Shown here in pieces: positions 24,152-32,671 of a stretch of 64,000 bases of DNA (the stretch's first letter is position 1; every line of letters begins with the position of its first letter). The translations under genes were made by a program, and so were the position numbers. Origin of the DNA: Thalassobius sp. I31.1 (GTDB lineage: Bacteria; Pseudomonadota; Alphaproteobacteria; Rhodobacterales; Rhodobacteraceae); contig NZ_PWAA01000004.1 in assembly GCF_003031585.1 (NCBI RefSeq), positions 1-64,000 on the forward strand. The letters run 5' to 3'. Under the pieces are notes generated by a model, which worked only from the letters and a program-made list of their open reading frames with translations, was not told where the DNA came from and did not search any database.

Positions 24152-24556
24152 ATGGGCATTCCAAAACACAGAATTACGATCTGCACATCCTGCAAAAACA
24201 AAGGCGAAACCTGTCGTCCCGGCTATGAACTGATTGAACGGCTGCGTGCTGCGATTGAAGCAGCCGGAGATTCCGTGTCAGAAGATTTCGAGATTTCCGG
24301 CGTCGCCTGTATGGCGGGCTGTGATCATCCCTGCACCGTCGCCTATCACGGCACCCGCAAGGCAACTTATCTGTTTGGTGACATTGAACCCGGCCAGGAC
24401 ATTGAAGATCTGGTGGATTTCGCGCAGCAATACGCGCTTTTGCATGACGGCTGGTGTTCCTCTGTCGACCGCCCCGGGAAGCTGCGTAAAAACACGCTGG
24501 TCCGCGTCCCAGCCATGATGATGGCGCTTGAAGAATCCGAAAGGCTTGTCTCATGA
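24152..24556 (+). CDS. DUF1636 family metal-binding protein
   Basis: A 134-residue DUF1636 protein. Cysteines lie in CTSCKNKGETC near the N-terminus and GVACMAGCDHPC in the middle, suggesting an Fe-S (thioredoxin-fold ferredoxin-like) or other metal site. The family is often found with cobalamin or cobalt genes in Proteobacteria. As first gene under the riboswitch it probably supports B12 uptake, trafficking or processing. GGAGGGCGAG precedes the ATG. It overlaps the ATPase gene by 4 bp. Confidence 0.85.
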   Translation: MGIPKHRITICTSCKNKGETCRPGYELIERLRAAIEAAGDSVSEDFEISGVACMAGCDHPCTVAYHGTRKATYLFGDIEPGQDIEDLVDFAQQYALLHDGWCSSVDRPGKLRKNTLVRVPAMMMALEESERLVS

Positions 24557-25335
24557 AACCTGCCGGATTGATCGCAGAAAACATCAGTTGGGCACCACGT
24601 AAAAACCTGCCCAAACTGCTGCATCCTGTAAGTTTTGAAGTAAAACCTGGCCAGGTTCTCGGGGTTGTCGGGCCAAATGGTGCCGGCAAGTCCACACTGT
24701 TGCGTATGATTTACCGGTATCAGGCCCCAACCAGCGGGCGTGTGTTGGTGGGCGGTGAAGATATCTGGGCGGGACCACCACGCGCCGCGGCACGCAAAGT
24801 TGCAGCCGTCCTGCAGGAACAGCCAGGTGCTTTTGGCCTGTCCGTGCGTGAAGTCGTCACCCTGGGACGCACCCCACACCGCCTGGGGTATTCCACCCCG
24901 GGCGCTGCTGATGCAGAGATTGTGAACAACGCGCTGGATCGGATGGAATTGCGTCACATTGAATTCCGGGACCTGGGCAATCTGTCTGGTGGGGAACGTC
25001 AGCGTGTCATGGTCGCCCGCGCACTGGCACAGCAACCGCAGCTGCTTGTGATGGATGAACCAACCAACCATCTGGATATCCGGCATCAGTTGGAAATCCT
25101 GTCTCTCATCCGCTCACTGGGGCTGACCATCGTTGTTTCCCTGCATGATCTCAATATGGCAGCAGAAGTCTGCGATGCGGTTCTCATGCTCCAGGACGGG
25201 CATTGTCGCGGTTTTGGCGCCCCCGAAGACGTCCTGAGTGAAGCGCAGGTGTCGCAAACTTTTCGGGTGAAGGCCTGGCGCGAGGTCCTCAGCCGCAGCA
25301 ACACTGAACATCTTTCTTTCCACCTTCCTGATTAA
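24553..25335 (+). CDS. ABC transporter ATP-binding protein, BtuD-like
   Basis: A 260-residue ATPase of the FepC/BtuD type. Walker A is GPNGAGKST, the signature is LSGGERQRVMVARAL, Walker B is LLVMDEPTNHLD, and the H-loop is VVSLHDLNMAAEV. Under a cobalamin riboswitch and next to binding-protein and permease genes, it is best read as the motor of a vitamin B12 importer. Siderophore import would be the alternative without the riboswitch. Confidence 0.93.
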   Translation: MKPAGLIAENISWAPRKNLPKLLHPVSFEVKPGQVLGVVGPNGAGKSTLLRMIYRYQAPTSGRVLVGGEDIWAGPPRAAARKVAAVLQEQPGAFGLSVREVVTLGRTPHRLGYSTPGAADAEIVNNALDRMELRHIEFRDLGNLSGGERQRVMVARALAQQPQLLVMDEPTNHLDIRHQLEILSLIRSLGLTIVVSLHDLNMAAEVCDAVLMLQDGHCRGFGAPEDVLSEAQVSQTFRVKAWREVLSRSNTEHLSFHLPD

Positions 25336-25346
25336 AGGACAAACCC

Positions 25347-26294
25347 ATGAAACTGAATTCTACCTCTCTTGCGACGGGCCTGATCGCCACTGTAATGGCC
25401 ACCTCTGCCATGGCCGAAATCACCGTTCAAAGTTGTGACCGCGAAGTCACCTTTGACACGCCCCCCACAGCGGCAATCTCAAATGATGTGAACCTTACTG
25501 AAATGATGCTGGTTCTGGGCCTCGCAGATCGTATGGTTGGCTACACCGGCATTTCCGGCTGGAACAAACTGGACGCTGAAATGCGCGAAGGCGTGGCTGA
25601 GCTGCCCGAACTGTCTGAACGTTACCCATCCAAAGAAGTCCTGATCGGTGCAGATGCAGATTTTTTCTTTGCGGGCTGGAACTACGGCATGAAAGTGGGC
25701 GGCGAAGTCACCCCGGAGACCCTCGCACCCTTTGGCATGAAGGTTTATGAGCTGACCGAAAGCTGCATCCATGTCGGCAAAGAGCAAGACGTCACCATGG
25801 ATCTGATGTATAATGACCTGCTGAACCTCGGCAAAATCTTCGGCGTGGAAGAACGCGCGGAAGAACTGGTTGCGGGCTATCAGGCGGAACTGGCAGAGAT
25901 CACTGCAGGTGTTGATGCGAATGCAGAATCCGTGCGTGCTTTTGTCTTTGATTCCGGCGCGGACACACCCTTCACCGCCGGTCACTATGCGATCCCAACC
26001 GCGATGATAGAAGCCGCCGGTGGCGTCAACGTCATGGACAGCTTCCGCAAAAGCTGGGGCACCGTCAGCTGGGAAGAAGTCGTCGCCCAGGACCCGGAAA
26101 TCGTGGTCATCATCAACTACGGTGAACTCACCGCAGAAGACCGTATGAACATCATGCGTGACAACCCGGCGCTGGCAAACATCCAGGCCGTCAAGAACGA
26201 CCGTTTCGTGGTCCTGGAATATGTCGAGGCCACTCCTGGTCCACGCAACATTGCCGCGATCCGTCGCCTGGCCGACGCCTTTCACGGTGAATAA
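25347..26294 (+). CDS. Periplasmic substrate-binding protein, BtuF-like
   Basis: A 315-residue binding protein with a signal peptide ending near AMA (about residue 23), then a two-lobe class III (FecB/BtuF) fold. Features include TAAISNDVNLTEMMLVLGLADRMVG at the start of lobe one (as shorter segments TEMMLVLGLADRMVG), the long helix around residue 170-195, and NPALANIQAVKNDRFVV near the end. It would capture cobalamin (or a corrinoid) and hand it to the permease. AAAGGACAA precedes the ATG. Confidence 0.9.
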   Translation: MKLNSTSLATGLIATVMATSAMAEITVQSCDREVTFDTPPTAAISNDVNLTEMMLVLGLADRMVGYTGISGWNKLDAEMREGVAELPELSERYPSKEVLIGADADFFFAGWNYGMKVGGEVTPETLAPFGMKVYELTESCIHVGKEQDVTMDLMYNDLLNLGKIFGVEERAEELVAGYQAELAEITAGVDANAESVRAFVFDSGADTPFTAGHYAIPTAMIEAAGGVNVMDSFRKSWGTVSWEEVVAQDPEIVVIINYGELTAEDRMNIMRDNPALANIQAVKNDRFVVLEYVEATPGPRNIAAIRRLADAFHGE

Positions 26295-26297
26295 ACC

Positions 26298-27341
26298 ATG
26301 ACTGAGACAGCAGTGGACATCTCCCGCAATCGTAAATTCCGTCTTACTATGTTTTGCGGGGTGATCCTGCTGCTGTTCTCTGTTTCCGTTGCCATCAGTG
26401 TGGGGGCCGTTTCCGTGCCCCTGCACGTGGTCTGGGGCGTGTTGATCAACAAAATCGCCCCGGATACGATTGAACAGACCTGGTCTGTCGGGCGTCAGTC
26501 AATCGTCTGTGAAATCCGCTTTCCGCGCGCATTGCTTGCCTCATTTGTTGGGGCAGGGTTGGCCATTGTGGGGGCAAGTCTGCAGGCTGTCACCCGCAAC
26601 CCGCTGGCAGATCCGCATCTGTTGGGGATTTCCTCCGGCGGGGCATTTGGTGCGATCCTGGCGCTGCTGCACACCGGTATGTTCCTGGGCCTGCTGACAG
26701 TGCCGCTGTTTGCCTTTCTCGGGGCGCTTGGCGCAACCCTTCTTGTGCTGGCCGTGTCGCAGTTTGCGTCTGCCACCAGTGCGGATCGCCTGATCCTTGC
26801 GGGTGTCGCTGTGTCATTCATCGTTATGTCACTGGCCAATATTCTGATTTTTCTGGGCGATCCGCGTGCAACGCATACTGTTGTCTTCTGGATGCTTGGT
26901 GGTCTGGGCCTCGCGCAATGGAGCCAGCTTCTTTACCCGCTTACAATTCTTCTGCTTTGCGGCGGCTGGCTCTGGCTCAATGCGGGCAATCTCAACGCGA
27001 TGACCATTGGTGATGAAACGGCAACTACACTGGGTATTCCTGTTGCGCGCTTTCGCCTGATGATCTTTGTCACGGGCGCCCTGATCACCGGTGTCATGGT
27101 CGCCTTTTCCGGGATTATCGGCTTTGTTGGGCTGATGGTGCCGCATATCGTGCGCATGCTGGTGGGCGGCGACTACTTGCGCGTCCTCCCTGCTTCAGCA
27201 TTGTTTGGCGCGATCTACCTGCTTTGGTCCGATATCATTGCCCGCACGATTATGGCGCCTGAAGACATGCCAATCGGTATTGTTACCGGCCTGATTGGTG
27301 GTGCGTTCTTTGTCTGGTTGTTACGGCGGCGAGACACTTGA
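26298..27341 (+). CDS. ABC transporter permease, BtuC/FecCD family
   Basis: A 347-residue FecCD-family permease with about ten membrane helices. Hallmarks are RFPRALLASFVGAGLAIVGA, NPLADPHLLGISSGGAFGA, and the coupling region near GFVGLMVPHIVRMLVGGDY. It starts 4 bp after the binding-protein stop and ends the operon. Together with the BtuD- and BtuF-like proteins it makes a complete B12 importer. Confidence 0.93.
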   Translation: MTETAVDISRNRKFRLTMFCGVILLLFSVSVAISVGAVSVPLHVVWGVLINKIAPDTIEQTWSVGRQSIVCEIRFPRALLASFVGAGLAIVGASLQAVTRNPLADPHLLGISSGGAFGAILALLHTGMFLGLLTVPLFAFLGALGATLLVLAVSQFASATSADRLILAGVAVSFIVMSLANILIFLGDPRATHTVVFWMLGGLGLAQWSQLLYPLTILLLCGGWLWLNAGNLNAMTIGDETATTLGIPVARFRLMIFVTGALITGVMVAFSGIIGFVGLMVPHIVRMLVGGDYLRVLPASALFGAIYLLWSDIIARTIMAPEDMPIGIVTGLIGGAFFVWLLRRRDT

Positions 27342-27681
27342 CGGTTGCGATGCCGCTAAAGCGGACAGTCGCATACAGACTGAGGCGGAGCATTCGGTTG
27401 ACTTTGCAAAGGCCGCTATCTGCCCATCGCAGACATGCACAGACATCCGACTGAGATAAGGGGCGGTGTCCGCTTTGACCGGCAAAGCAGACATTAGGGC
27501 TGCTGCAACTTTAGTTGTCACAAACTGAAAATATCCGTGGCGAGCTACATTGGTTGCAGTTGATTCCACCTCAGGAAACGCCAAAACTGGCCCAAAACCA
27601 GTTTATAACTGTTTATAACTTTGCATGATAAACAGACCACGAAGCGGAAGCGCTTTAAGTTATTGATATTTAAGGAAAAAG
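27342..27681. repeat. Intergenic repeat-bearing region after the B12 operon
   Basis: About 340 bp without a gene. AAAGCGGACA (27358-27367) and its inverse TGTCCGCTTT (27467-27476) form a 10-bp inverted pair ~100 bp apart, with AAAGCAGACATT at 27484-27495 and ACTTTGCAAAGG near 27401. The same motif family occurs between the prophage and the riboswitch, partly inverted, so the B12 operon is bracketed by related sequences. They may belong to a small degenerate mobile repeat. Confidence 0.5.
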
Positions 27682-27757
27682 TGGTGCCCCCACACGGACT
27701 CGAACCGCGGACCTACTGATTACAAATCAGTTGCTCTACCAGCTGAGCTATAGGGGC
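27682..27757 (-). tRNA. tRNA-Thr (anticodon TGT)
   Basis: A 76-nt cloverleaf on the minus strand beginning GCCCCTA and ending GGGGGCACCA. The acceptor stem pairs 7 bp (one G-T), the D-arm reads GCTCAGCTGGTAGAGC, the anticodon loop TTTGTAA reads TGT, and the T-arm has TTCGAAC. CCA is encoded. It is tRNA-Thr decoding ACA and wobble ACG. Confidence 0.96.
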
Positions 27758-27930
27758 ACTGCGGTGCATTTACGGAATTTATCGGGTGGGTTCAAGTCAC
27801 TTTTTGCAAAAAATGTGCTGATTAACAATTTTGGTATTTCGGTACGTGCTTAGCCTGAGTGGTGTTTCAGAATGAGATGGTCACGACAGGATATACGGAT
27901 GGCTTAATACATTTCCTGGAGTGAAACGTT

Positions 27931-27959
27931 ATAAGCCGAGCAGGGTATGCCCGGCTTAT
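27931..27959 (-). terminator. Hairpin downstream of dctM
   Basis: ATAAGCCG (27931-27938) pairs with CGGCTTAT (27952-27959) with a further GGGTATGCCC in the loop. It lies 12 bp beyond the dctM stop. There is no clear T-run on the minus strand, so it is a modest terminator candidate or 3'-end protector. Confidence 0.5.
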
Positions 27960-27971
27960 GTTTGTTGGTTG

Positions 27972-29384
27972 TTACTGCACAATCAGTTCCGGTCCCATGA
28001 GGGAGTTGGGCAGGTAGGTTGAGATCGCAGGTACATATGTGATCAGGATCAGGAAGACGAACAGCACCGCGAGGAACGGCAGAGCCGCCTTCACGACATT
28101 CATCATCGGCATGCCCGCCACGCCTGAGGTCACAAACAGGTTCAGGCCAACGGGCGGGGTGATCATTCCGATTTCCATGTTCACGACCATGATGATACCC
28201 AGGTGAATCGGATCAATGCCGAGCTCAATCGCGATGGGGAACACCAAGGGTGCCACGATCACAAGCAGGCCGGAAGGTTCCATAAACTGGCCGCCGATCA
28301 GCAGGATCAGGTTCACAACCACCAGGAACATCACCGGACCAAAGCCTGCGGATAACATGGCCTCTGCCACATGTTGTGGGATCTGTTCTTCGGTCAGCAC
28401 ATGTTTCAGGATCAGGGCATTGGCGATGACAAACAGCAGGGTCACGGTCAGCTTACCGGCCTCAAACAATGTCTGGCGTGTATCTTTGTGGAACAGCGCC
28501 GTGATCAGTGCCTGTGGTTTCTTCAGAAGGCTTGATTTTGTGCGGCCCTCGCGTTCAGCCAGCGGCCCCATATCGCGGTAGACAAAACTTGCCACGACAA
28601 AGGCGTAGACCGAGGCCACGGCTGCTGCTTCGGTTGGGGTGAACCAGGCCTTCACATAATACCAGCTGTCTGCATCGGCAGGGATGCCGTAGATGCCAAA
28701 CATAATGATGAAGATCAGGAAGAGGCCCCAGAAGGCGTCCCGAAAGCTTTCACCAATTTCACCCCAGCCTGAAAATTCTCCGGCAGGCATATTCTTGATG
28801 CGTGCCATCACATAGATCGCGATCATCAGCATAAGACCCGCAAGGATCCCGGGGAAGACACCGGCAAGGAACATACGGCCGACGGAAACATCCACAGCAG
28901 CCGCATAGACCACCATTACAATGGAAGGCGGGATCAGGATGCCCAGCGTGCCTGCGTTACAGATCACGCCAGCGGCGAATTCTTTGGTGTAACCCGCCTG
29001 ACGCATGGCTGCGATCACGATGGAACCGATGGCCACAACCGTTGCCGGGGATGACCCGGACAGGGCGGCAAACATCATACAGGCAAACACACCGGCAATC
29101 GCAAGACCGCCGCGCAGGTGGCCGACACAGGCGATGGAAAACCGGATAATTCGTTGCGCCACACCGCCCGTCGACATGAAGGTCGAAGCCAGGATGAAGA
29201 ACGGGATCGCAAGCAGCGTGTAATGGCCCTCAAAGGCCTGAAACAGGGTCTGTGCGATGGAGGACAGGGAGCCTTCCGAAAAGAAGATAAGGAACAGAAT
29301 GGAGGACATGCCAAGGGACACAGCGATTGGCACCCCGATCAGCATAAAGCCGATCACCATTACAAAAAGCAGAAGGACTTCCAT
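27972..29384 (-). CDS. dctM: TRAP transporter large permease DctM
   Basis: A 470-residue DctM with about 12-14 membrane helices, the ion-coupled transport subunit. Family features are the GVPIAVSLGMSS start, the ALSGSSPATVVAIGSI stretch, and the NLILLIGGQFMEPSGLLVI region late in the protein. Its start overlaps the dctQ stop by 1 bp. With DctP and DctQ it imports C4-dicarboxylates or related organic acids using the sodium or proton gradient; the DctBD regulators upstream favour C4-dicarboxylates. Confidence 0.93.
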   Translation of the reverse strand: MEVLLLFVMVIGFMLIGVPIAVSLGMSSILFLIFFSEGSLSSIAQTLFQAFEGHYTLLAIPFFILASTFMSTGGVAQRIIRFSIACVGHLRGGLAIAGVFACMMFAALSGSSPATVVAIGSIVIAAMRQAGYTKEFAAGVICNAGTLGILIPPSIVMVVYAAAVDVSVGRMFLAGVFPGILAGLMLMIAIYVMARIKNMPAGEFSGWGEIGESFRDAFWGLFLIFIIMFGIYGIPADADSWYYVKAWFTPTEAAAVASVYAFVVASFVYRDMGPLAEREGRTKSSLLKKPQALITALFHKDTRQTLFEAGKLTVTLLFVIANALILKHVLTEEQIPQHVAEAMLSAGFGPVMFLVVVNLILLIGGQFMEPSGLLVIVAPLVFPIAIELGIDPIHLGIIMVVNMEIGMITPPVGLNLFVTSGVAGMPMMNVVKAALPFLAVLFVFLILITYVPAISTYLPNSLMGPELIVQ

Positions 29385-30088
29385 TATTTCGCACTCCCTG
29401 CGTCTGTTTCGCCATCCATGGCCGCGCCAAGACGTTCGCGGACTTCTTCGATTTCATCTTCGACTTCATGGCTGGCCACCACGCGGTCAATTTTTCCGGA
29501 AAACATGGCCATACCGGCCTGGATAAAGCGAAAAAGCAGCAGCGCCATGGAAACAGGCAGCACCATATAGGGGATAAACCGGGGCAACTTGTCATAAGGG
29601 TCACCGTAATTCATCGCGCCTTCAAGCCAGCCCAGGAACCAGGGATTGGGAACGTCATTCACGATATACCAGGACCGGTAATCCGTTGGCTTCATTTCCT
29701 GAAAACCTGTCGGGAATACACGGCCTGTGGTCTGGGGCAGGTTGGCAAAGTTTGCCCAGTAATCCCAGGCGCCTTTCAACAGCAGAAAGCTGTAAATAAT
29801 GCAGATCAGAACCGCCACAAGCCCAAGCGCGCGGCGCTTTTGGCCGTGAACCATATTCACCACCACATCAACACCCAGATGCGCGCCCTTCTTCACAGCG
29901 TATGAGGCGCCGATCAGTACAAGCCAGGCAAAAAGAAACACCAGTGTTTCCTTCGCCCAGAGGATATTTCCCCCGCTTTTGCGTACGATTACATTCACAA
30001 AGGCCAGCACAGTCATCAGACCCAGGATCAGCGCGATCACGCTTTCCTCGATCCGGTCCATGCGGCTTTCTCCTGGTTTCGGATGCAT
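29384..30088 (-). CDS. dctQ: TRAP transporter small permease DctQ
   Basis: A 234-residue DctQ with four predicted helices (ALILGLMTVLAFVNVIV; VFLFAWLVLIGASYAV; LGLVAVLICIIYSFLLL; PYMVLPVSMALLLFRFI). A long hydrophilic loop of ~55 residues lies between helices 3 and 4, as in the larger DctQ proteins; many DctQ proteins are shorter, near 170. It binds DctM in the membrane. The start at 30088 is 30 bp beyond the terminator-like hairpin that follows dctP. Confidence 0.9.
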   Translation of the reverse strand: MHPKPGESRMDRIEESVIALILGLMTVLAFVNVIVRKSGGNILWAKETLVFLFAWLVLIGASYAVKKGAHLGVDVVVNMVHGQKRRALGLVAVLICIIYSFLLLKGAWDYWANFANLPQTTGRVFPTGFQEMKPTDYRSWYIVNDVPNPWFLGWLEGAMNYGDPYDKLPRFIPYMVLPVSMALLLFRFIQAGMAMFSGKIDRVVASHEVEDEIEEVRERLGAAMDGETDAGSAK

Positions 30089-30106
30089 TTCTGCCCCTCC
30101 CGAAAA

Positions 30107-30146
30107 TAAAAAGAAAACGGGCGCAGCCTGCGAAAGACTGCGCCCG
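30107..30146 (-). terminator. Intercistronic terminator/attenuator between dctP and dctQ
   Basis: CGGGCGCAG (30118-30126) pairs with CTGCGCCCG (30138-30146), and on the minus strand the stem is followed by TTTTCTTTTTATTTT. This has the form of a rho-independent terminator. Placed right after dctP, it would let the binding protein be made in excess over the permease subunits. Confidence 0.8.
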
Positions 30147-30162
30147 CCGTCGTCACATTGAA

Positions 30163-31164
30163 TTAGTTGGCAGCGTTGATGGCCTGTGCGGCATCAATGT
30201 TTTCCTGGCCAACGTCACCAGCGAACTGGGCCCAGACCGGCATCATGACATCAACCCATGCCTGACGCTGTTCCGCGGTCAGTTCGCGGATCTCACCGCC
30301 TGCATCCAGAACAGACTGACGCGCCTGCTGGTTCACAGCAAAGGATTCAGCGTTCCGTACGTCGGTGACTTCTGCCAGAATGGTCAGGAACTGTTCACGA
30401 ACTTCTGGTTCCAGGCTGTCGAGCCATTCGGTGGAAGTCACAACCAGATAGTCAATAATGCCGTGGTTGGTTTCGGTGATACCGTCCTGAACTTCAAAGA
30501 ACTTCTTGCCGAAGATGTTGGACCAGGTGTTTTCCTGACCATCTACAACACCCTGTTGCAGTGCGCCGTATACTTCAGAGAAAGCCATTTTCTGCGGGGA
30601 GCCACCGATGGCTTCCATCTGGGCGACCAGAACGTCAGAAGACTGAACGCGGAACTTCAGGCCGTCTGCGTCAGTTGGTTCAATCAGTGGAACGTTTGCA
30701 GACATCTGCTTCATGCCATTGTGCCAGAAAGCCAGGCCTTGCAGGCCACGGCGCTGCATGCTGTCCATCATGGACTGACCCGCGTCAGAAGCCTGGAATG
30801 CGTCTACGGCTTCGATATCTTCAAACATGAAAGGCAGATCAAAGATGCGGAACTGACGTGTGAAAGCTTCGAATTTGGACAGGGACGGTGCTGCAAGCTG
30901 CACATCACCCTGAAGCATCGCTTCGAGAACTTTGTTGTCATCATACAGTGTGGAGTTCGGGAAGACCTCCATACAGGCAACACCGTTCATTTCCTCGTTC
31001 ACGCGCTCTTCCAGCAGGCTGGCGGCGATGCCTTTCGGGTGACGATCAGTGTTGGTCACATGGGCGAATTTAATAACGATTTCGCCGTCGTCGCAGGACG
31101 CAAATGCACTTTGGCCTGTCACACTCAGCGCAAGCGCCATGGCTGCTGTAGTAAGGAATTTCAT
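30163..31164 (-). CDS. dctP: TRAP transporter periplasmic binding protein DctP
   Basis: A 333-residue binding protein with a signal peptide ending at about SAFA-S (residue 22). The DctP family pattern follows: VIKFAHVTNTDRHPKG, GDVQLAAPSLSKFEAF, FRVQSSDVLVAQMEAIGGSP (the conserved Arg that contacts the carboxylate) and VDGQENTWSNI. First gene of dctPQM; AGGGAGGAGATCC precedes the ATG. Ligand inferred as a C4-dicarboxylate from the adjacent DctBD. Confidence 0.93.
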   Translation of the reverse strand: MKFLTTAAMALALSVTGQSAFASCDDGEIVIKFAHVTNTDRHPKGIAASLLEERVNEEMNGVACMEVFPNSTLYDDNKVLEAMLQGDVQLAAPSLSKFEAFTRQFRIFDLPFMFEDIEAVDAFQASDAGQSMMDSMQRRGLQGLAFWHNGMKQMSANVPLIEPTDADGLKFRVQSSDVLVAQMEAIGGSPQKMAFSEVYGALQQGVVDGQENTWSNIFGKKFFEVQDGITETNHGIIDYLVVTSTEWLDSLEPEVREQFLTILAEVTDVRNAESFAVNQQARQSVLDAGGEIRELTAEQRQAWVDVMMPVWAQFAGDVGQENIDAAQAINAAN

Positions 31165-31396
31165 TTGGATCTCCTCCCTGGATATATCCGGTTTCTTCAG
31201 GACCGATCTGATTAGCCGGTCTTAATGACGATTGCCCACGCAAGGGCAGACCAAAACAGAATGAGGGGCCAGGGGCGGAAAGCAAGGAAAAGGAAGGTTA
31301 AGGTGTTTTGTCGTATTATTGCATTAAATCAATGACTTGCATTCGGGAGATCTCTGCGCCAGCTTGTTGATGGCGAGATTTCACACAGGTAAATGG

Positions 31397-31424
31397 AAAC
31401 ATGTGCGAAAATCCGCACATGTTT
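31397..31424. promoter_or_regulatory. Perfect 11-bp palindrome upstream of dctP (candidate DctD site)
   Basis: AAACATGTGCG (31397-31407) and CGCACATGTTT (31414-31424) form a perfect inverted repeat with a 6-bp spacer. It lies 12 bp past the dctD stop and ~230 bp upstream of dctP, where an upstream activator site would be. Alternatively it could serve as a 3' hairpin for dctD, but no T-run follows on the minus strand. Confidence 0.6.
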
Positions 31425-31435
31425 GCCGTAGTTTG

Positions 31436-32671
31436 TCAGGAAGATTCGATCCTGCGATAGTCTTCTGCCCGGATGTCATACCGCGACAGGCGATCATAGA
31501 ATGTCTTGCGTGGCAACTTCAGCGCTTTTGCCGCCTCTGAGGCATGGCCGTTGTGCCGTTGCAATGCTTCACGCAACAAAGCAGCCTCTACACGCGCGAG
31601 CTGTTCATTTAGTCCTTCATCAGCTGATGGGCTGTTTTCTGCAACGCCCATCACAAAGCGCATCGCTTCATTCATCAGCGCGCGGGCATTTCCCGGCCAG
31701 TCCTGGGCCATCAGGCGAGAGGTCATTTCGCTGGTAATTTCAGGTTCCGAAAGGTTGGCCTGCTCTGCAGCCTGGGCCACGTAATGTCGAAACAACACGG
31801 GAATATCGTCGGGTCGTTCTTTCAGGGATGGAATGCGCACACGCATCAGATCAAGGCGTAAGACAAGATCCGGATGAAACCTGCCTTCAGCCACCAGAGC
31901 AGACAGATCCTGATATGTCCCTGCGATCAAACAGGTCGTGCGATCTTGTTCCAGGTGATCCAGAAGCCAGAGTTGCAGATCGGGGGACAGGCCGGCTATT
32001 TCATCCAGAAACAATGTGCCACCTTCTGCGGCAGTAAATGCAGTGCGGATCGTTTCACGCGAAAGCCCGGCTGCGGCCCGTTTCTCAAACGGTGCCCGTG
32101 CGCCACGGGCCAGCAAATGGATCACCTCCGCGACCTTCGCCGTGCCGGAGCCGGTTTCACCACAGACCAGCACCTCGGTTCCGGCCGTTGCGGCGATGCG
32201 CACTTTGTTGCGCAATGCATCTGCTTTGTCTGAGTGCCCAAACAGCATGCGTGCTGCGGCATCCCCCTGGCGCAGCTGTTGCTTCATCCGCCGGTTTTCC
32301 AGGACCATGTCACGGGCGCGCCCGGCCCGATCGATCGTGGCTTTCAGTGTTTCTGTGTCACAGGGTTTTTCGAGAAACCCGAAGGCACCGCCAGACATGC
32401 CCCGCACGGCCATGGGGACATCGCCTTCGCCTGTCAGCAGGATGACCGGCAGGTCAGGATCCTGTTTTCGGGCGTATTCCAGCAGGTGAAAGCCGTCTTT
32501 CCCCGGCATCCTGATATCGCTGAGAACAACACCATCAAAAGACATGCTGATGTAATCTTTGGCAACGATAAAGCTGCCAACCGAGATCACCTGATATCCC
32601 GCCAGCTCCAGGGTTTGTGTCAAGGCTTCGCGCAGGGCTGCGTCATCATCCACAAGTAGAACTTTTGTCAA
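31436..32671 (-). CDS. dctD: DctD-type response regulator lacking sigma-54 motifs
   Basis: A 411-residue regulator with a receiver domain (phospho-acceptor Asp52, Lys102 in EKP), an AAA+-like domain (~140-310) and a C-terminal Fis-type HTH (EAAKALKLPRKTFYDRLSRY). The Walker A region reads GETGSGTAKVAE at 171-182, with Thr where the lysine should be. The GAFTGA loop that contacts sigma-54 is absent: only ~37 residues separate Walker A from GGTLFLDEI at 217-225. It should bind DNA and respond to DctB but probably does not drive sigma-54. It overlaps dctB by 4 bp. Confidence 0.88.
   Translation of the reverse strand: MTKVLLVDDDAALREALTQTLELAGYQVISVGSFIVAKDYISMSFDGVVLSDIRMPGKDGFHLLEYARKQDPDLPVILLTGEGDVPMAVRGMSGGAFGFLEKPCDTETLKATIDRAGRARDMVLENRRMKQQLRQGDAAARMLFGHSDKADALRNKVRIAATAGTEVLVCGETGSGTAKVAEVIHLLARGARAPFEKRAAAGLSRETIRTAFTAAEGGTLFLDEIAGLSPDLQLWLLDHLEQDRTTCLIAGTYQDLSALVAEGRFHPDLVLRLDLMRVRIPSLKERPDDIPVLFRHYVAQAAEQANLSEPEITSEMTSRLMAQDWPGNARALMNEAMRFVMGVAENSPSADEGLNEQLARVEAALLREALQRHNGHASEAAKALKLPRKTFYDRLSRYDIRAEDYRRIESS

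Noticed and set aside
27682-27757. tRNA-Thr genes as prophage attachment sites
   Set aside because: The prophage encodes a Mu-type transposase rather than a tyrosine integrase, and no repeat of either tRNA 3' end was found at the prophage borders.
29902-31215. 437-codon open frame on the plus strand antisense to dctQ/dctP
   Set aside because: It is a shadow of the dctP and dctQ reading frames, whose domains and signal peptide are clear.
31216-31262. TGG...TTGC motif upstream of dctP on the minus strand as a sigma-54 promoter
   Set aside because: TGGTCTGCCCTTGC has only 9 bases between GG and GC instead of the strict 10, and the adjacent DctD lacks the sigma-54 contact loop.
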